NCBI RefSeq assembly: GCF_037126465.1
Contig: NC_088201.1
Span: forward strand, 123,764,324-123,828,323
Origin: Ornithodoros turicata
Taxonomy: Eukaryota > Arthropoda > Arachnida > Ixodida > Argasidae
Reading direction: 5' to 3'
Length of the DNA stretch: 64,000 nucleotides
Position 1 is the stretch's first letter; the number at the start of each line of letters is the position of its first letter. This document shows positions 57,900-64,000 of this stretch, piece by piece. The notes below the pieces were generated by a model. The model was not told where the DNA came from, ran no database searches, and saw nothing but the letters and a program-made list of their open reading frames with translations. A program made the translations under genes and the position numbers.

Positions 57900-60800
57900 A
57901 AAATATTTCAATTGATGCACTCTATTTGTGGATTGACCAGCCTCAAGACGGTAAAAAATTCGGAACCTACGAATAAATGAGACTAAGGAGGAGATAATGA
58001 GTTGCAATGCTCATATGTCAGAATGCATATTGTCTACGATATTACCCTGAGCGAAGACTTCTCCTGTTCAATCCCTGTACGCCCAGTCCGTCTGCACCTC
58101 AGACCCGAGGTAATGTGGCACACACCTAATTTAGGCCAGGTAGCTTGCATCTTATACCTGAGTTCTACTGATTATTATTCACTCATCGAAGAAGACGGAC
58201 TGGGGCAAGGGGGAATGTTCATATTTGACAGTCTCAGTGACCTTAGTGCACGGTACGCTGCTGTTAAATATGTTGATGCATGCAAGCATTTGTGCAAACA
58301 TATGCCAATTCTCGCCGTCTATGAGTACATTATGCGTGGTTCCAGATGAGTATTTTATTCGACACATGTAATACAGTGGAGGTTTCTATCTACGCTCTTT
58401 TGTTGAGTTGCCGCCTCTAGCATGTCTCCTGAAGTTAAGCCAATCTTCTAGAATCGTAAAGCAAGCCAAAAAGTAGGTTATCTATAGGAAAGGCCGTGTT
58501 GGTGGACGTTTTGCCTGCGACGTGCACGGTAGAAATTTCTTTTCTTTCTCCAACAGGAAAATGAAAGAGAAGTCCAAAAGACGAAAAGAAAAAGAAATGA
58601 AAATAATATATGACATTTCGTATGTACTTTTACATGTAGTGACACTTCGTTAAGGTAGAGTCTAATTACCTATAGCGGCCTCTCGATGCATTACAATAAC
58701 ACCCACAGTAATATGACATTTATTGAGTCATCAGTTTTTACGCTTGCCTAATTTGAACCATCGCGTAACACAGGGTGGGGTAGCACGTAGGTCTAATTCA
58801 GCGTGAGGAATAACAATTGGCTTATACGTGCATGCGCGTTGATGAGCCTCGCGGGGAAAGAAAAAAAAATTGTGTACGTGTGCGTCCATTTTTGTTCCCC
58901 AGCTTCGGGGGTCTACGTCATGGACAAAATGATTTTCGGTCTGTGCCGCGTGCATGCGATTTTCTGACTTGTCCTTTAAAGTAATCAGCGTTCTGTGACA
59001 CTGCTGTTCGCAGTCATGTATGATTACTTTTGTGAAGTACATACACTATGTACCATCTCAACATCTGTGTGCAGAACAAGATGTACTCGTGCACATTTGG
59101 CGTTGTTGATAACAAGCAGCAACGCGAGGAGTTTCTTTTTTTTTTTTTTTTAGTATTGGTCCACCTCGCAGTCATGTATTGGATCGACCACTGTAGTTTT
59201 CCATAGGAAAAAAAAAAGAAATGGAATACGAGTAATGAAAAAAGTAGAAGGAAAAAGTGCAGCCATGGCGGGTGATCCGGGAAAATACCGGTTCCCATTC
59301 TCTGCAAATACGCATGAAAAATACTACACAAAACATAAAAAAACATCGAAAGACTAGGGAATTCCATCAAAGAACCACTCCCATAACTGCAGAGAGTATC
59401 ATCATACATGCCGAAAAGTGACAGATAATAACAGAAGGAACAATGCCAAAAATAAAAGAGCAACAACGACGACTTTATTTCGAGATGATGGATGGGGAGT
59501 TTCATCGCCAGGGGACATACTCTACCCCATTGATGATGGCGATGCGGGCAATGAAATAATGAGTTTAAATGTAGAAGAACACAGAAAATTTTATAACCCC
59601 TCTAGACACAGAAATACAAAACAGGTTTTTCGCGTTAAATATCACTTATTCTGCATTAAATATGGCATTCTGCCTCACGTACTACTACTTCGTTTTCTTT
59701 GAATTCCTTGCTTTACAAATGGCACAACAAATGGTTGTATCTTTGCACAGTGTCGTCCGACGTTATTAAGAATATGGCACTGTAGGCGAACTTAGCACCT
59801 GCCACTTACATATAGATACTTAGGGATGGAACCGGTATGTATCACATATGTAACATCATGAAATAAAAGGTGACGCTCTGCCAAAAAAAAAAAAAAAATA
59901 GAACTGAGATGGACCTCACTACATAGACGGGCGCACAATGTAGGCCCATTGAAAGCTTCTCCGAGATATTTAGTCTGAGTGATCAGAGTATTTATCAGAG
60001 TAAATATAGATAGAGTATATCAGAGTAAATATCAGAGATATTTGTCGGATATAAGTCTGAGTAATTGGGAGGTTGGGGAGTCTTCTCCTTTTCGCCCTGG
60101 TTTTGAACTGTGCAGTTGCAGCCAAGAACAGGACGCAGCAAAGAGCATGAGACGCAAGGCGTTATCGCACGCGCGTGGGAAACACTTCGCTCGCGGGCGG
60201 CATACGTGACGACAGGACCGGCCCTTGACCGATTTGAGCAAACTGGGCCCCGCGGAGCCGGAAACGCAACTGAAAACATAGATTTCGAACTAAAGCGTCA
60301 GCAAACATGAGCAAGGATTGAAGTGTAGAAATCTGACACGGTAATGGGCGATGAAATGGGCATAGACCGACCAGACGCAGCGGGGCCGGGAAAGGGAGCG
60401 GGGTGGGGCGAGAACAAAAGGACAAGGATAATATGCACAGGATGCGGGAATGACTTTTCCTTAAACTGTTGACGGATTCCCTTCCCGCGCTCCAACAGAT
60501 ATGTTTTCTGAACGTTATGGGCAACTGCAATTGTAACGAGCCCGCGGCTTTCGCCAATATGTTTCGCTCTTGTGGGAGGAATATTTCCTTTTTGTAAACT
60601 ATGTTGTGCCTGTCGCTCCCTTTTGCCGGTCCTTGTTTGTTTGATACAGTTGACGACCATAATCGGAAGAGCGAGGTCGCGGAAGTGCCCATGACTATGG
60701 GAACAAGTTTTAAATGCTTCAGTGCATTCTTTTAAAATAGTGAGCATTCAGTTCGTCCGATTAAGGAATATTAAGCTCGGCTGCAAGTGGTGTATATGTT

Positions 60801-62070
60801 CCTGTGACGTGATTCCTACGTGGGATACAGGACCAAAGGTTCTTCCTCGGACATGAACTGTTGTGTTATCCAGCACGTTCGCAGCTTTGACGACACCTGC
60901 CCCGCCATAATATATCTCTATTGCTTGAAGAGTGTATGGCTCTACTCAGAACCACACATTAGAAATAACGCGAAGGGTACTCACGGCCTTCCGAGATGGG
61001 ATTCCAAATGAGGCAACTACCGCACTTGAAGTACAGGGCCCGTAAGGGAGAGCTCTCATCTGGGTCTGCAGTTGTAAGGCAGAAAGGAGCTGTTTATGAC
61101 CGACATCCAAAACACAACTTTACAAGTTATTAACCGAGGAAACAAACCAGCTGAGCCAAGAACGTCGATCTAGAGACCCAGACTTTTTCAAAAGCAACCC
61201 TTCTGTAAACCACACAACATTTGCGTAAAACCTGCCCAGAAGTGGTTTCCTCATACAACGGGTCCAATAGATCGTTGCATGCGAACTATCTACTGTTGCT
61301 CAAGGTATTATTTGGATAATGTAATTCAGTTACACTAATATGATTGTAGAATAAAGTACCGGATCAGTTACCGCAAATACGTTTTTCTTTTTCTTTCCTG
61401 TTTTATTTTATTCACTTGACGTCACTTGAGGTCGTACAAAATCATTCGATTGTTCGTGTGGCATGTTTTGCAGATATGCTGAACATACCGCACACAGATG
61501 AATAAAAATTCAAACAAAGGGACGCAGTATAATTCCACAGAGCACTGAACTGTGCAGAATTCACCTCACATGTACGCAAATACTGCTTAAATTCCTTCTA
61601 CAAGAACGCTCAATATTTGATTTGTTCAGACTAAATTCAACGATGCATAATCAAAATATCTGTTAAGTGGATGTGGTGGTCCATGTGGTTTGCAAAAATT
61701 TGTAAAGTCGATTATTGTACCAGTTGTAGCAAAAAACCGTAACACTCAAGCCATTGCAAAGTGATGCCGCGATTCGGCAGAGCAATGCACTACCTAGCGA
61801 CAAAATTCCGCGAATTGACGCTTGGATAACAAAACTTCAAACACTCTACAAGTGTAATGCTCAATGTGTGGCAGTACGTACCACGGAGAAATGTATGTTC
61901 TACACAGGCGAGACCCAGGATAGCTGAAATTCCAGCTGTTCAGGGACAAAAAAAAAGTGTGGTGGCGACAGCTGTCAGGTCTGGAACGGTAAGGTTCTTG
62001 GATGATGTATTTCCTTGAGGTGTCCAAGCTGATGCCGCATGCAGCCGCGTCAATACGCCTGCTACTACCC
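57900..62070. other. No recognised gene
   Basis: Several open frames occur; the longest (minus strand, 60.2-60.75 kb) shows no recognisable motif. At 59.98-60.06 kb ATCAGAGTAAATAT-like words are repeated. The retrocopy-like 3' end at 59.87-59.90 kb is listed separately. Confidence 0.35.
59862..59899 (+). other. AATAAA signal followed by an A17 tract
   Basis: GAAATAAAAGG at about 59862 is followed 17-20 nt later by a run of A at about 59883-59899. A polyadenylation signal at this distance from a genomic poly(A) tract suggests the 3' end of a processed retrocopy on the plus strand. The parent transcript was not recognised and no target duplication was found. Confidence 0.5.
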
Positions 62071-62109
62071 GTGTTTGAGACCCCAGTTCGTTAATGTATT
62101 CGTCATGTA

Positions 62110-62493
62110 TCGTCCAGGATGGATCATTCTAAAAAAATTGAACCATTGCGTTTTTCAACGAGTGTCTTAAAGCAATCCTTCTTTTGTTCCACCATCCCAG
62201 AGTGGAATTCTCTGCCCCAAGAAGCCGTTAATGCTGCCAATAATACATTATTTATGGCTAAGATTAGGTGTCTGATGCACTGATTCTTAGTTTTTGTTGT
62301 TACTCTTCTTTTTTTCTTTTTTTGTGTTCGTTTCTACCATGTAATACTGTGTGTATTCAGTGTACAATATTGGTGTGTTTTCCTGAGAGTGATGCAAGTA
62401 GCATCACCATTGTACTTCCTCACTCCTCTGCTGTAATGCCTCACGGCGCTGCAGAGCTCTCTGAATAAAAAAATAAAATAAAAATAAATAAAT
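62110..62493 (+). pseudogene. LINE 3' end with A-rich tail
   Basis: The frame at about 62115-62283 reads PLRFSTSVLKQSFF, then CSTIPEWNSLPQEAVNAANN and TLFMAKIRCLMH with a stop. The SFF...TI..WN.LP block is the conserved end of the reverse-transcriptase ORF in CR1/Jockey-like LINEs. A ~180-bp 3' UTR leads to AATAAA and an AAAAT-rich tail (62463-62493). The element is 5' truncated at roughly 62.07-62.11 kb, as LINE copies usually are. The coding tail has no visible break. Confidence 0.85.
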
Positions 62494-62587
62494 TCGTGAA
62501 GGCGTGTATAGTGCGCAAACTATAGTTCAGACATATTTCTAAGGAGCAGCACTTGGCGCGCTGTCGAGTCATAGGGCTACTTAGCTA

Positions 62588-63517
62588 CCCTTACAAAAAT
62601 ATTTAACTAGATCCTATAGGATTTGTATAGAAATGCCTAGATAAAGCAGATTAAATTTTTGTAGGAATACTGTACAGTTTTTATGTACTCTTAAATATAT
62701 TTTCTATAGATAATTGGTGACTGGTTTCTATAGAATCTGGATACAGGCGGGTGGATACAAATCCTATACAAAGCAGTTAGGAACTGTAAAGAAACTAAAT
62801 AGAGATTGTATTGAGTAGCTGTCCGAATTCTATACATTTCTTGTTCGATGTATATACAGCACGTATGCATTGTCTTTATTTGTGATGCTTGATGTTTGAC
62901 TGCATAGCCCTGAGGAACATGCAACAGTGGCGATGTTGTAAGGTAAAACACACTCAGATTTATTTACATTTTATGTACAAAATCACAGTTGTGAGTGGCC
63001 AACAATGTAAATAATTTGAGTTTTTCAATTTTGTCCTGAAAGTTTTTATTTTCCTTTTCACTAATTTATTTTGTGAAAATAAATCAATTTGATAGCTGCA
63101 AAGACAGTTACTGACTGTTGTGCGGGTACTGAGCTACGTAAAGTGAGAAGATACATTTCGATAGGGGATATGTCTCTATACAGAATGGATACGGAATATA
63201 TACATTCTGGATTCAGATGTCTAAACAGAAAATAAATTAATTTGATAGCTGCAGAGCCTGTTACTGATAGTGCGCAGGTATCTAGCTACATAATGGTGAG
63301 AAAATATATGTTTCATGGAGGATTTATCTCTATAAATAATGGATACAGAATATATACATACTGGATTCATATGTTTCTATAGAAAACATATAGAACTCAC
63401 TTATTAAGCTCTCTATATAGATCCTATGCAGTTTCTATCTACAAGATAGACACTGGATACGCTAGATAGGCCTTCTATAAAACCCCTATACAAACTAGAA
63501 ATTCATTTTTGTAAGGG
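62588..63517. mobile_element. TIR element with TA duplications and internal 155-bp repeat
   Basis: The ends are CCCTTACAAAAAT and its exact complement ATTTTTGTAAGGG, flanked by TA at 62586-62587 and 63518-63519. The interior has CTATAGGAT/ATCCTATAG-like words near both ends, plus two tandem copies of a ~155-bp unit (63075-63228 and 63229-63383; for example AATTTGATAGCTGCA and GATACRGAATATATACATWCTGGATTCA). No coding capacity. It fits a non-autonomous TA-targeting DNA element. Confidence 0.88.
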
Positions 63518-63519
63518 TA

Positions 63520-64000
63520 TTGCTGTCAATAGGAACTACCATTGGAAAGACGATAGTCGCAGTTAGAAACCAGCATTTTCCTGGCTTCGGCGATCGACGA
63601 CGACGACCATGATGGCACAATAACCGTAATTGATTTCCTACTTTCAGCGCTTTTTTTTTTCTTGTCACGAACCGCATACGATATGATTCCGATATGATTG
63701 ATTCCTAACTGCAACAAGGTTCAGCTAATCGTTCGGATTCACACGATGCGCAGCACCGCCAAATCATTCACGATATTTCCGTAGGGGATGACACGATATG
63801 TCACCGTTAAGAATACACCTTTTAAAATCCCAGATGTTCAAAATCCTAGATTTCTAAATTAAAGCTTTAATATGAAGAGTGGCAGAATGATAGTGTTGGA
63901 TAATACATATTACTGACAAACCTCGCATATTGCGTGATACAGTTACGATACAGTTCATCAAGCCGTTCCCCATAATTCGCCCTGCACGCAACGCTTCGCC
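63520..64000. other. No gene seen
   Basis: AT-rich sequence to the window edge. A T10 run lies near 63652. Confidence 0.4.

Noticed and set aside
60162..60747. Two overlapping minus-strand frames of 176 and 149 codons
   Set aside because: Mutually overlapping in different frames, no recognisable motif, no splice or conservation support.

Overview
This window looks like nuclear DNA of an arthropod, most likely an ixodid tick (inference). Coding potential is broken into short exons with GT/AG junctions. There are no operons or bacterial signals, and most recognisable protein sequence belongs to transposable elements of several classes. The species was not determined.

Layout. 1-9 kb: non-coding, with a directly duplicated block carrying TGACGTCA palindromes (about 4.0-5.6 kb), a small palindromic MITE (6.35 kb) and an A-rich microsatellite. 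9.1-11.7 kb: a LINE whose endonuclease part lies on the minus strand and whose RNase H and 3' part lie on the plus strand, with a tRNA-derived SINE inserted in the plus part (13-bp target duplication). 14.8-30.4 kb: the most interesting region. Minus-strand exons at 30.0-30.4 kb and at 14.8-15.9 kb read as consecutive, phase-compatible pieces of one transposase-like gene. The roughly 14 kb between them holds a complete-looking two-gene DNA transposon (about 16.8-23.7 kb), a hAT-type MITE (24.3 kb), a SINE (27.6 kb) and a deleted mariner (28.2-29.1 kb). The two genes of the large transposon can be spliced by eye with consistent phases: a Cys-rich plus C2H2 plus TNP2-like transposase (6 kb end to end with its partner) and a six-exon accessory protein.

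30.8-41 kb: a 0.9-kb perfect-style hairpin element, two tandem arrays (197-bp and about 128-bp units), a CR1/Jockey-like reverse transcriptase relic and a Penelope-like GIY-YIG relic. 41.4-46.4 kb: two related hAT copies about 120 bp apart; the first has an exact 8-bp target duplication and carries two further nested DNA elements whose empty sites are preserved in the second copy. 46.5-50 kb: degenerate tandem repeats, arrays of a 15-mer, a P-element-like transposase C-terminus and a MITE. 51.8-54.1 kb: plus-strand exons of unknown function with consistent phases, the best candidates for host genes. 56.4-57.5 kb: an ATATTGG-rich element. 62.1-63.5 kb: a LINE 3' end and a TIR element with TA duplications.

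There is no pathway to describe. The window is a host intergenic or intronic landscape in which transposons have nested inside one another and inside an older gene. All family names come from remembered motifs, because no database search was possible.
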